Virus record (IMG/VR): IMGVR_UViG_3300017949_000091
Span: 1-20,325 of that record
Length of the DNA: 20,325 nucleotides
Source: a virus
Direction: 5' to 3' (one strand)
Positions 1-5,737 of this stretch are shown one piece after another. The notes under the pieces were generated by a model, which did not search any database, was not told the origin of the DNA, and saw only the letters and a program-made list of their open reading frames with translations. Each line of letters opens with the position of its first letter. The stretch's first letter is position 1. The position numbers and the translations under genes are program-made.

Positions 1-81
1 ACTAAGTCAAGATTAAGAGCATTAGGCGTTGACGTGTACACTAAGAATTTTATTACTTATGTAAATGGTGAGGAGATTTAA
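1..81 (+). CDS. 3' end of an unidentified upstream gene (partial)
   Basis: Frame 1 is open from the first base to a TAA at 79-81 and gives 26 residues ending in VYTKNFITYVNGEEI. The start lies outside the window. The fragment is too short to assign a function. Its last codons hold the GAGGAG Shine-Dalgarno site of the next gene, which begins one base after the stop. This tight spacing is typical of this operon and supports the fragment as the tail of a real gene. Confidence 0.5.
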   Translation, partial: TKSRLRALGVDVYTKNFITYVNGEEI

Positions 82-82
82 A

Positions 83-262
83 ATGATTAACATGAATGAA
101 TTTAATGCGGATATAGATCACAACTGGACTGCGTCTGAAATACTTGAGGAGTTTGCGCCTCATATATTAAAAACATTGCAAGAGGAGTTCTATGATTTAC
201 GTATAACAGAAGGAGATATACGTTTTGACTATGATGGCACTCCCTATTGGGTGGAGGATTAA
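83..262 (+). CDS. Small acidic phage protein, unknown function
   Basis: A 59-residue protein starting MINMNEFNADIDHNW. I chose the ATG at 83 over an upstream alternative at 65 because GAGGAG lies about 8 bases before 83, and because 65 would overlap the preceding gene. The protein is rich in Asp and Glu and predicted mostly helical, with an aromatic C-terminal part (FDYDGTPYWVED). No domain was recognised. The stop is 2 bases before the start of the next gene, and that gene's GGAGG lies within its last codons, so the two are probably translated together. Confidence 0.7.
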   Translation: MINMNEFNADIDHNWTASEILEEFAPHILKTLQEEFYDLRITEGDIRFDYDGTPYWVED

Positions 263-264
263 CT

Positions 265-783
265 ATGAATATATTTTTCTTAGATACTGATACTAAACAA
301 TGCGCTAAATACCATTGCGACAAGCATGTCGTTAAGATGATACTAGAGTATTGTCAACTATTGAGTACAGCGCATCGTGTATTAGATGAAGGTGAATTAG
401 ATGAATGGATGGATGAGGCACTCTATAAAACAACGCATAAGAATCATCCAAGCTCAGTTTGGGTAAGACAAAATGCACGTAACTATCAGTATGTATTTGA
501 TCTATTGTTTAGTTTGAGTCAAGAGTATAAAGCAAGGTATGGCAAGTCTCATGCCTCATGGCAAAAGCTTAGGTTTGCATTGTGCATGTACCCTAAGAAT
601 ATACCATTAGATAATATAAAGGAGCCTTTAGACATCAATGAGGCACCTCAATGCATGCCTGACGAGTACAAAAATGAGAGTACAATACAAGCATATAGAA
701 ACTACTACAACGGAGGTAAAGCGTACATGGCAAAGTGGAAAAATACAGTAACGCCAGAATGGTTTAAGCCAGTAGAAAATTAA
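265..783 (+). CDS. Conserved phage protein, unknown function
   Basis: A 172-residue protein. The ATG at 265 has GGAGG 7 bases upstream, which favours it over an in-frame start at 247. The N-terminal pattern MNIFFLDTD..QCAKYHCDKHVVKM, the central NHPSSVWVRQ..NYQYVFDL and the EYKARYGKSH segment match a protein family I recall as common in marine and T4-like phages, usually annotated as hypothetical. Conserved Cys and His residues (AKYHCDKHVV) and the late Trp-rich part (MAKWKNTVTPEWF) are characteristic. The HP..W..N..Y/EY..RYG.H pattern loosely recalls pyrimidine-dimer glycosylase-like proteins, but I would not assign that activity. It is the longest gene in the left cluster. Confidence 0.8.
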   Translation: MNIFFLDTDTKQCAKYHCDKHVVKMILEYCQLLSTAHRVLDEGELDEWMDEALYKTTHKNHPSSVWVRQNARNYQYVFDLLFSLSQEYKARYGKSHASWQKLRFALCMYPKNIPLDNIKEPLDINEAPQCMPDEYKNESTIQAYRNYYNGGKAYMAKWKNTVTPEWFKPVEN

Positions 784-787
784 GAAA

Positions 788-805
788 GTGGTTTTCTTAA
801 ATCAC
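788..805. other. Hairpin after the 265-783 gene
   Basis: GTGGTTT (788-794) pairs with AAATCAC (799-805): 7 bp with one G-U pair and a TCTT loop, just after the stop at 783. On the + strand no U run follows, so it is not a classical terminator there. On the minus strand the stem is followed by a T-rich run, so it could weakly end leftward transcripts. An RNA-processing or spacer role is equally possible. The stem is AT-rich and weak. Confidence 0.25.
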
Positions 806-829
806 GACTAAAATAAACGGAGGTAAGTA

Positions 830-1063
830 ATGAATAAACAAGAGCGTAAAGCTAAAATTAAGTTAGCTAAAAACCTGTATGAAAAATATAAGTTTGCTAA
901 ACAACAGGCAAGAGAATTTAAATTTAAGATTGTAAAGATATCAGATGAGGTTTGCGATACCATGTACGGAGGGCAAGGTAGGGAGATTTACACTCTAGAA
1001 CAGTTTGCTCTTGATGTTGGAGTTAATATCGACTACATTACAGAAGCGGAGCGAGGAGTATAG
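830..1063 (+). CDS. Lys-rich small protein, unknown function
   Basis: A 77-residue protein with a strong SD (GGAGG at 819-823, 6 bases before ATG). The N-terminal half is very basic and probably helical (KQERKAKIKLAKNLYEKYKFAK). The second half is mixed and ends DVGVNIDYITEAERGV. No family was recognised. The final segment (YTLEQFALDVGVN) faintly recalls a helix-turn-helix turn, but this is not enough to call it DNA-binding. A protein-like reading frame continues past its stop in another frame (see the 1014-1160 entry). Confidence 0.65.
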   Translation: MNKQERKAKIKLAKNLYEKYKFAKQQAREFKFKIVKISDEVCDTMYGGQGREIYTLEQFALDVGVNIDYITEAERGV

Positions 1064-1160
1064 AAACATTGTAGGTAAAATAAATGACATGTTAAATCCA
1101 TTTAGTGAACGCATTATTAAAGAAGTGAATAATACAAGACGGAGGTATGATAATGTTTAA
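1014..1160 (+). CDS. Possible small overlapping ORF or frameshifted extension
   Basis: A 48-codon ATG reading frame overlapping the end of the 830-1063 gene in another frame. Its later part reads SEEYRNIVGKINDMLNPFSE, followed by RIIKEVNNTRRRYDNV, and looks like natural protein. No SD precedes the ATG at 1014 or the internal ATG at 1089. GAGGAG at 1053-1058 sits near only an ATT codon. It could be a separate small gene, a remnant, or the true C-terminus of the upstream protein reached by a frameshift near 1045-1060. It also overlaps the start of the next gene. Confidence 0.3.
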   Translation: MLELISTTLQKRSEEYRNIVGKINDMLNPFSERIIKEVNNTRRRYDNV

Positions 1161-1431
1161 AGGTGTCCAGATAAAAAAATATAAACAAAACAGGAAATTC
1201 TATGCTAAGGAGTTAAGTAAATATGTAAAGCTTGAAGAGATTGCTAACTTGTTTTTGGAGGGTAGAGGTATGATCATTAGAGAACATCCTACCAATCAAG
1301 ACATAACAGTTAAGACAATCGTTGCCGCCTTAGCGAGGATCGGGCATTTTGACGATCAAATTGAAGTGCGCAACCTGAGTAATATTGGCAGTAACTTGGA
1401 AGAGCGAGGTATAAATGTCCAAGTCAAATAG
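1153..1431 (+). CDS. Hypothetical phage protein
   Basis: A 92-residue protein. GGAGG at 1141-1145 is only 1 base from the ATG at 1147 but 7 bases from the ATG at 1153, so 1153 is the likely start (MFKGVQIKKYKQNRKFYAKE). The N-terminus is strongly basic. A helical region (VKLEEIANLFLEG) follows, and the C-terminal part holds TVKTIVAALARIGHFDDQIEV, ending with hydrophilic residues. No domain was recognised. It overlaps the next gene by 17 bases, which suggests translational coupling. Confidence 0.65.
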   Translation: MFKGVQIKKYKQNRKFYAKELSKYVKLEEIANLFLEGRGMIIREHPTNQDITVKTIVAALARIGHFDDQIEVRNLSNIGSNLEERGINVQVK

Positions 1432-1819
1432 ATGGATGTGTACATGTAATAAAGGAAAGCAAGTTTGCATTAGTCCTAAGCATCAAAAGTTATATCCTAC
1501 CGAAGTAGATGAGGAGGAGATATGTATTTATTGTGGTTTCTATGCCTATGCAGAACCTAGCGAGAACCATGAATTATATCCTTTGAAGAAAATACGCAAT
1601 GGAAAGTGGTTAAGGGAAATTAGCAGGAGCAGAAGTGAATGGTATCGTAAGTTTGGCGTGGGTGGTAAAGCCGTTTATAAAGCATGGAAAGGCGATAATG
1701 ATTTAGTAGCGCATGGATTTAATGATCAAGAAGTATTTGTAAAGGAGGATAAGGCAAATGAAAAAAACGAATGGGGAGAGTACATTGAACATAAACGATC
1801 TAGCGGAAGCGTTAAGTGA
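1415..1819 (+). CDS. Cys-rich, possible zinc-binding protein
   Basis: A 134-residue protein beginning MSKSNRWMCTCNKGKQVC. Cysteines at about residues 9, 11 and 18, followed by a CIYC pair near 37-40, give a C-x-C...C...C-x2-C arrangement consistent with a structural zinc site. No further domain was recognised. The middle is basic (KIRNGKWLREISRSRSEW), followed by a Gly/Lys-rich part. AGCGAGG lies ahead of the ATG. The last 20 codons overlap the start of the small 1758-1925 gene, and its SD (AAAGGAGGAT) lies inside this coding region. Zinc binding is inferred from the Cys pattern only. Confidence 0.65.
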   Translation: MSKSNRWMCTCNKGKQVCISPKHQKLYPTEVDEEEICIYCGFYAYAEPSENHELYPLKKIRNGKWLREISRSRSEWYRKFGVGGKAVYKAWKGDNDLVAHGFNDQEVFVKEDKANEKNEWGEYIEHKRSSGSVK

Positions 1820-1925
1820 TTTAACTATAGAGGTAAGGGTTTTAGAGGCAAAAGTTCAACGGTTATCAGAATTTCGTGATGTGGCAGGTTATGTGCCAAT
1901 TTCCGAGAATGGAGGTTCACAATGA
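1758..1925 (+). CDS. Short coiled-coil-like protein, 55 aa
   Basis: An overlooked short gene with one of the best SD sites in the window: AAAGGAGGAT ending 9 bases before the ATG. The product starts MKKTNGESTLNINDLAEALS and then has a leucine/valine-spaced helix (LTIEVRVLEAKVQRLSEF), typical of short phage coiled-coil proteins. It overlaps the previous gene by 62 bases in another frame. It also overlaps, tail to tail on the opposite strand, the last about 34 codons of the RusA gene. Its own end carries GGAGGT and an ATGA junction to a 20-codon frame that I do not call. Function unknown. Confidence 0.55.
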   Translation: MKKTNGESTLNINDLAEALSDLTIEVRVLEAKVQRLSEFRDVAGYVPISENGGSQ

Positions 1926-2295
1926 ATTTGTCGTCAATGTCAAAATTTTCAATGATAACGCCTTGGATTTCCCTACCATTGTAGCGATGTTCAAATAGAT
2001 TATCTTGAATTAACTTTTCAATATTGGTGAGGTCCATTGATCTCTTTGAGACTTCACCTTTTTTAGTATAAAGGATTTCAGATGGATAGAAAAAGTCGTA
2101 TGAGACAGATAGGCAATGTTTTGAAGAGTGCCACATTGACTTTAGTGATTGTATTTGTTGGAGTACCTCTGGTTTCTGCAATTGAAGTAGAAAATCCTGC
2201 CTCCACTGCCGTGCTTCTTGGGTTAATTGCCTGTTCTTATAGTACGCTTTATTTACGCTAAAGGGCTTGGCTTTTATGGAAAAGGAGACAATCAT
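1825..2295 (-). CDS. RusA-family Holliday junction resolvase
   Basis: A 156-residue protein with the whole RusA layout. An N-terminal strand leads into PFSVNKAYYKNRQLTQEARQW (compare E. coli RusA [21 protein letters not shown]), followed by a helix. The acidic metal-site motif is RSMDLTNIEKLIQDNLF (compare RRRDLDNLQKAAFDAL), then DIDDKFIVNLHSRK (compare WLDDAQVVDYRVVK) and a final strand ILITVELLPL. RusA dimers cut four-way junctions, which suits replication/recombination intermediates or DNA debranching before packaging. It is the only minus-strand gene in the left arm. Its ATG and the ATG of the 2294 gene share the bases CATG (2293-2296). No SD precedes it. A leftward promoter candidate lies at 2681-2708, about 380 bases upstream. 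Confidence 0.85.
   Translation of the reverse strand: MIVSFSIKAKPFSVNKAYYKNRQLTQEARQWRQDFLLQLQKPEVLQQIQSLKSMWHSSKHCLSVSYDFFYPSEILYTKKGEVSKRSMDLTNIEKLIQDNLFEHRYNGREIQGVIIENFDIDDKFIVNLHSRKLAHNLPHHEILITVELLPLKPLPL
2082..2261 (+). CDS. Possible small membrane protein opposite RusA
   Basis: A 59-residue ATG frame with AAAGGA about 6 bases upstream, lying wholly antisense to RusA in a different codon register. The product begins MDRKSRMRQIGNVLKSATL, followed by a hydrophobic stretch (LTLVIVFVGVPLVSAIEV) and a second one (TAVLLGLIACSY). This would fit a basic N-terminus plus one or two membrane helices. It could be a chance shadow of RusA, whose homology is clear. The SD and the sensible protein shape keep it in play. 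Its stop is 32 bases before the start of the next + gene. Confidence 0.3.
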   Translation: MDRKSRMRQIGNVLKSATLTLVIVFVGVPLVSAIEVENPASTAVLLGLIACSYSTLYLR

Positions 2296-2515
2296 GCAAG
2301 AATCATACCATAAATTGACTACAAATGAAAGGCAATTGTTATTTAAGGTATTTAGAGAATCAAGTTTTTATAATTTTGTACAGTTTTTAAATCATGTAGA
2401 GGAGTTATACGATGGAGACTATGAAAAAGCGTTACGAGAAGACTTTCGGAAGGTGTCAAAGAGCTATGATGCAAGTGGAAAATCACTTAGAAAAAGCACT
2501 GGAGGAGCATCCTGA
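2294..2515 (+). CDS. Small helical protein, unknown function
   Basis: A 73-residue protein starting MQESYHKLTTNERQLLFKVF. GGAG at 2284-2287 places the start at 2294 rather than at in-frame ATG codons upstream (2276 or earlier). The sequence is predicted helical (QFLNHVEELYDGDYEKALREDF), then becomes low-complexity (SYDASGKSLRKSTGGAS) where it overlaps the next gene by 104 bases in another frame. Its SD lies inside the first RusA codons and its ATG overlaps the RusA ATG on the other strand. No family recognised. Confidence 0.55.
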   Translation: MQESYHKLTTNERQLLFKVFRESSFYNFVQFLNHVEELYDGDYEKALREDFRKVSKSYDASGKSLRKSTGGAS

Positions 2516-2645
2516 GGAGTTCACTGATATCCTGTACGAGAAAGCTCATGATAGCCTAAAAATGCTGATATTGGCTAGTTTCGGAGATGATGGATATCTT
2601 GAGGTAGCTGAGGATGTACTGGATTTTTTTGAACGTATAGATTAA
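2412..2645 (+). CDS. Acidic helical protein, unknown function
   Basis: A 77-residue protein with AGAGGAG 7 bases before the ATG at 2412. An alternative ATG pair at 2466/2469 would remove about half of the unusual 104-base overlap with the previous gene and has a weaker GGAAGG/AAAGAG site. The likely core is VENHLEKALEEHPEEFTDIL followed by LKMLILASFGDDGYLEVAED, acidic and helical, ending DVLDFFERID. No domain recognised. It is the last gene before the non-coding gap with the promoter and repeats. Confidence 0.6.
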   Translation: METMKKRYEKTFGRCQRAMMQVENHLEKALEEHPEEFTDILYEKAHDSLKMLILASFGDDGYLEVAEDVLDFFERID

Positions 2646-2648
2646 TCT

Positions 2649-2663
2649 CTATGCTTTGCATAG
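2649..2663. other. Perfect 6-bp inverted repeat in the intergenic gap
   Basis: CTATGC (2649-2654), TTT loop, GCATAG (2658-2663), 3 bases after the stop at 2645. No U run follows on either strand, so an intrinsic terminator is unlikely. If the leftward promoter at 2681-2708 is used with a start near 2674, this palindrome falls about 11-25 bases into the transcript. It could be an operator or a 5' leader hairpin. Confidence 0.35.
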
Positions 2664-2680
2664 TGACTTATCTACAGACT

Positions 2681-2708
2681 ATTCTATATATATTTATATA
2701 AATGTCAA
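2681..2708 (-). promoter_or_regulatory. Leftward sigma70-like promoter candidate
   Basis: Read on the minus strand: a perfect TTGACA -35 hexamer (2708-2703), a 16-base AT-only spacer, and TAGAAT (2686-2681), one mismatch from TATAAT. Predicted start is near 2674. It points left, antisense to the 2412 and 2294 genes and toward RusA, the only minus-strand gene in this arm. The region is AT-rich, so a chance TATA-like -10 is easy, but an exact TTGACA at suitable spacing is less so. Confidence 0.4.
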
Positions 2709-2788
2709 GGGAAAAATGTAAAAAGTGAATAATTATAGGGCTTTACTTACTGGATTAATATATGAGGGGGCGGCTTTTTTACGCAAAA

Positions 2789-2847
2789 GGTGTATAAAAG
2801 GTGTATATTGGTGTATAAATCGCTCCAAAGGTGTATAAAGGTGTATG
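2789..2847 (+). repeat. Five GGTGTATA repeats in 10-bp phase
   Basis: GGTGTATA occurs at 2789, 2800, 2810 and 2830, with GGTGTATG at 2840. Start-to-start steps are 11, 10, 20 and 10 bases, as if one unit of a 10-bp array (near 2820) had decayed. Most copies are preceded by AAA. All copies face the same side of the helix, as in iterons or cooperative operators. The array lies between the promoter-bearing gap and the first downstream gene. It can also be read as codons if that gene starts at the GTG at 2790. Confidence 0.6.
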
Positions 2848-3086
2848 AAATAGGATGGATAGGTGGATTGTGTTTAGCGTTATGCGCTCTACCGGAAGTA
2901 ATTGAGTGTCTAAGGAAGGGCAGAACAGGATGTTCATGGGGACTATTGATCTTGTGGTTAATAGGAGAGGTATGTTTACTCGCTGTAGAATTACAGGACA
3001 TCTACATGCCTCGTTTATTTAATTATATTGTAAATATTATTTGCCTTATTTATTTGGTAAGGTGTAAGATAAAAGAGAGGAGGTAA
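2841..3086 (+). CDS. PQ-loop-like small membrane protein
   Basis: An 81-residue protein if it starts at the GTG at 2841, which has AAAGG about 9 bases upstream. The frame stays open to a GTG at 2790, but that extension only translates the repeats and has no SD. Three hydrophobic segments are visible: about residues 5-18 (GWIGGLCLALCALPE), 32-50 (SWGLLILWLIGEVCLLAVE) and 57-73. The GWIGG...LPEVIECLRKG...SWGLLILWLIGE pattern fits one PQ-loop repeat, with LPE in place of the usual PQ. Single-repeat, three-helix members such as SemiSWEETs work as dimeric transporters. The substrate and role here are unknown. Confidence 0.6.
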   Translation: MYEIGWIGGLCLALCALPEVIECLRKGRTGCSWGLLILWLIGEVCLLAVELQDIYMPRLFNYIVNIICLIYLVRCKIKERR

Positions 3087-3088
3087 AT

Positions 3089-3475
3089 ATGTTGACAGAA
3101 CTTACATTAGGTGGACTAATATTTCACACGTTATCATTAGAACCACAAATACCAGATGTTATGGTGGCACCAAACGTCTTAATGAAATTTAATAATCACA
3201 ATGTTTTACTAGGAGAGAATAGTGTTAGGGAACCTATTGTTGGGTACGGTTATGATTTTAATCTTATTACACATGACACAGCAGTTATAGATTTTAAACT
3301 AGGAGGATATTTCCAGGAAGAGAAACCATTTAGGGATAAAGGGATAAAACTTCCTTTTCATGAGTTCATGCCTGTTATGGGATTTGAACTTGACTTTCCT
3401 ATTAGTGAAAGCGTAGCATTAACTACAATGATAACTCCACTAATGACTTTTAGTGGTATAACTTTTAGGTTTTAA
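3089..3475 (+). CDS. Beta-rich protein, possibly barrel-like; unknown function
   Basis: A 128-residue protein with a strong GAGGAGG SD, two bases after the PQ-loop gene. It is strongly beta-patterned: alternating hydrophobic residues, GYGYDFNL, IDFKLGGYF, MPVMGFELDFPI and a terminal GITFRF ending in Phe with Phe at -3. Outer-membrane barrels often end like this, and the layout loosely recalls the second half of PagP-type barrels. There is no convincing signal peptide (MLTELTLGGLIFHTLSLEPQ is only weakly hydrophobic), so membrane location is uncertain. A soluble beta-sandwich is the main alternative. Confidence 0.55.
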   Translation: MLTELTLGGLIFHTLSLEPQIPDVMVAPNVLMKFNNHNVLLGENSVREPIVGYGYDFNLITHDTAVIDFKLGGYFQEEKPFRDKGIKLPFHEFMPVMGFELDFPISESVALTTMITPLMTFSGITFRF

Positions 3476-3476
3476 T

Positions 3477-3632
3477 ATGATTAAATTTACAAAGACAGCA
3501 AACCATTTTGATCACATGTCAGATAATTGTACTATTGAAATTAGTACAGAAGGATTAGAATTAGAGGACATTGATGAAGCATTTGTAAAATTTTTAAAAG
3601 CTATAGGCTACACTGTAGAGGATAGAGAATGA
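3477..3632 (+). CDS. Short acidic protein, 51 aa
   Basis: An overlooked small gene: ATG one base after the previous stop, ending in an ATGA overlap with the primase gene. The product begins MIKFTKTANHFDHMSDNC, continues TIEISTEGLELEDIDEAF, and ends KFLKAIGYTVEDRE. Short phage proteins with a similar acidic helix and an F..FL.a.GY ending are common, and their role is unknown. The SD is poor (TTAGG), so it may depend on coupling to the gene before it. The exact fit between two genes and the natural composition support it. Confidence 0.65.
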   Translation: MIKFTKTANHFDHMSDNCTIEISTEGLELEDIDEAFVKFLKAIGYTVEDRE

Positions 3633-5737
3633 ATTTATATAAACAATATGCAAGAGAGTTTACAGACGCAGGTTACTCTGTAATACCAGATAAATTTGCA
3701 TCTAAACAACCTGCAATTAAAGGGTGGACAAATTATTGTGAAAATAAACCCACCGATCAAGAAATAGAAAACTGGGGTAACAGTTTTGACCAGACAAATG
3801 TAGCAGTATGTTTAGGAAAAGCATCTGGCATTGTCGCTGTAGACTTTGACTGTACAGATCCCCAAGTAGCTGAAATCATGGAGCTTTTAACGCCTCCAAG
3901 TAGAGTAGAAAAGGTAGGCACTAAAGGATGGACACGATTTTATCGCTGGCATCCTGGGATTAAAACAGACAACTTAAAAATAAATGGGAATATAATATTT
4001 GAAGTTTTGTCAGATGGAAAAAAGACAACTATTCCCCCAAGCAAACATCCTTCAGGAATGTCGTATGAGTGGAAAGGTGAGTCCCTATCTACCGTACGTC
4101 CTGAAGACTTGGGTATGTTTCCAATGAATTTAATAAATAGTGTACGTGACATGATTGTTAGTAAGATACCTACTTATAGAAGTGGTCAAGTAGAGTCTTA
4201 CAATAAAGTTGTTCAAGGAAGGAATGATTTAATGTCTAAGTACGCTGCGGAAGTTATTAAAAATGAGAATGAGATAGGAGTGGTGATTAACATGCTCATA
4301 GAGTATGATCAGCAACACAATGAGCCTCCTTTGTTTACCGATCCTTCCGAATTTGGTAATGATGATGCTGCTACCAATGCACTTGCTTTTTTCTCTTCTC
4401 ACCTTTCGTCTTGGAATACGAAAAGATTTAATAACAATCAATCCTATGAGCATTTACTTATTCCTAAGGTAGGTGACGAGGGAAAGTCAAAAAGCGAGGC
4501 ATCAGAAAACTCAAACAACCCAGAGTTACCGAAACCGGAAGGTGTCCTCGCTGCAATCATGACTTACATACTAAAGAATAGTTACATAGAGCAACCTGCT
4601 TTTGCTTTCTCAGCAGCTCTATCGTTAATAGCCACATTGTCAGGTAGAAAATTTGAGTTTGAGGGAGTAGCTCCAAACCTCTACCTGCTAAACGTAGCAC
4701 CGTCAGGCTCAGGTAAGAACGCACCTCAAGAAAAGATCAAGGAGGTCCTAATAGATGCAAAATGCGACTATCTACTGGGGAGTGGAGATTATGTCTCAGA
4801 TGCATCATTAATGGACGGATTACCTGAGTCCCCTGTACGGCTAGACATCATTGATGAGGCAGGAGGTATGCTTAAATCAGTGAATAGGGGAGGAGCTACA
4901 TACAATGGTAAAATGGCAGATATTTTGGCAGAATTATATACAACTTCAACATCAATATTCCTTGGCAGACAGACTGCTGAGGGAAATAAGGGTCGAGCTT
5001 TAAGACCTAACGTCAACCTCCTTTGCTCAACTACGCCTACTGGTCTTTCCGAAGGAGTTACCGTTAGTGCGATTGAGAAAGGTCTTATGGGTCGATTCCT
5101 TATTTTTATAGGCGACGGAGATAAAAAAGCTAGAAGGGTAGAGCATCCTACACGACTAGACACTAAAACTATATTGAACCTACAGCAGTTAGCAAGTTAC
5201 CAACCTGAGAAATCTGATAAAGTAATTGCAGGACACGCCCAGGACATCACATTCCTTACTAAGACTGATCAAGCCAATGTTATGCTACAGCATGCCTTTG
5301 AGGAGTTTGACAAGCTTAGAATCGATTCTGAGGGCAATGATGTTATGTTACCAATTATATCAAGATTATATCAGCAAATGCTAAAGGTTACAATGATCCA
5401 TGCTATATCTCGTCAAATATTTAAAGATGTGCCGGAAGTAGATCACAATGATGTGACATTTGGCTACCAGACTGTACAATACTTTTATCACCACATGAAA
5501 AATATTATTGAGCAGTGTGTATTTAGTAATAAAAATGAGCAGAACGTACAGAAAGTATTAAATGTAATTAAGAAAAGCAAGGAAGGATTAAATAAAAAAT
5601 CATTATCTAATAGGACTAGGTTCTTAAAAAAGAAAGAGCGTAACGATATACTAGAGGATTTACTAGAAGCTGGTCAAATAGAGTATGTTCAATTAAAAGC
5701 TGATGGGAAGGTTAGCTATGTGTACAGGAGTTTGTAA
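3629..5737 (+). CDS. PrimPol-DUF3987 primase-helicase-like replication protein
   Basis: A 702-residue two-part protein. Residues 1 to about 165 match the bifunctional primase/polymerase N-terminal domain: the SVIPDKFASKQPAIKGW start, the metal-binding VDFD (71-74) and the SKHPSG motif (138-143). After a linker, a DUF3987-type ATPase follows: Walker A APSGSGKN (357-364), Walker B-like LDIIDEAGG (405-413), a sensor-like NVNLLCSTTP (461-470) and GLMGRFLIF (485-493), a possible arginine-finger region. The last about 60 residues are basic and winged-helix-like. It probably primes and helps open or load at the phage origin. It starts by ATGA overlap with the 51-aa gene and ends by TAATG overlap with the RecE-like exonuclease. 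Confidence 0.88.
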   Translation: MNLYKQYAREFTDAGYSVIPDKFASKQPAIKGWTNYCENKPTDQEIENWGNSFDQTNVAVCLGKASGIVAVDFDCTDPQVAEIMELLTPPSRVEKVGTKGWTRFYRWHPGIKTDNLKINGNIIFEVLSDGKKTTIPPSKHPSGMSYEWKGESLSTVRPEDLGMFPMNLINSVRDMIVSKIPTYRSGQVESYNKVVQGRNDLMSKYAAEVIKNENEIGVVINMLIEYDQQHNEPPLFTDPSEFGNDDAATNALAFFSSHLSSWNTKRFNNNQSYEHLLIPKVGDEGKSKSEASENSNNPELPKPEGVLAAIMTYILKNSYIEQPAFAFSAALSLIATLSGRKFEFEGVAPNLYLLNVAPSGSGKNAPQEKIKEVLIDAKCDYLLGSGDYVSDASLMDGLPESPVRLDIIDEAGGMLKSVNRGGATYNGKMADILAELYTTSTSIFLGRQTAEGNKGRALRPNVNLLCSTTPTGLSEGVTVSAIEKGLMGRFLIFIGDGDKKARRVEHPTRLDTKTILNLQQLASYQPEKSDKVIAGHAQDITFLTKTDQANVMLQHAFEEFDKLRIDSEGNDVMLPIISRLYQQMLKVTMIHAISRQIFKDVPEVDHNDVTFGYQTVQYFYHHMKNIIEQCVFSNKNEQNVQKVLNVIKKSKEGLNKKSLSNRTRFLKKKERNDILEDLLEAGQIEYVQLKADGKVSYVYRSL

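Noticed and set aside
1922-1984. A 20-residue + frame with GGAGGT and an ATGA junction
   Set aside because: It is too short and lies wholly opposite RusA. It is mentioned in a finding but not annotated as a gene.
2766-2780. G-rich stretch followed by a T run (GGGGGCGGCTTTTTT) as a terminator
   Set aside because: There is no matching upstream C-rich arm to form a stem.
2747-3001. 84-residue minus-strand frame over the repeats and the PQ-loop gene
   Set aside because: Its sequence is a low-complexity mirror of the repeats and of the membrane segments on the other strand, and no ribosome site precedes it.
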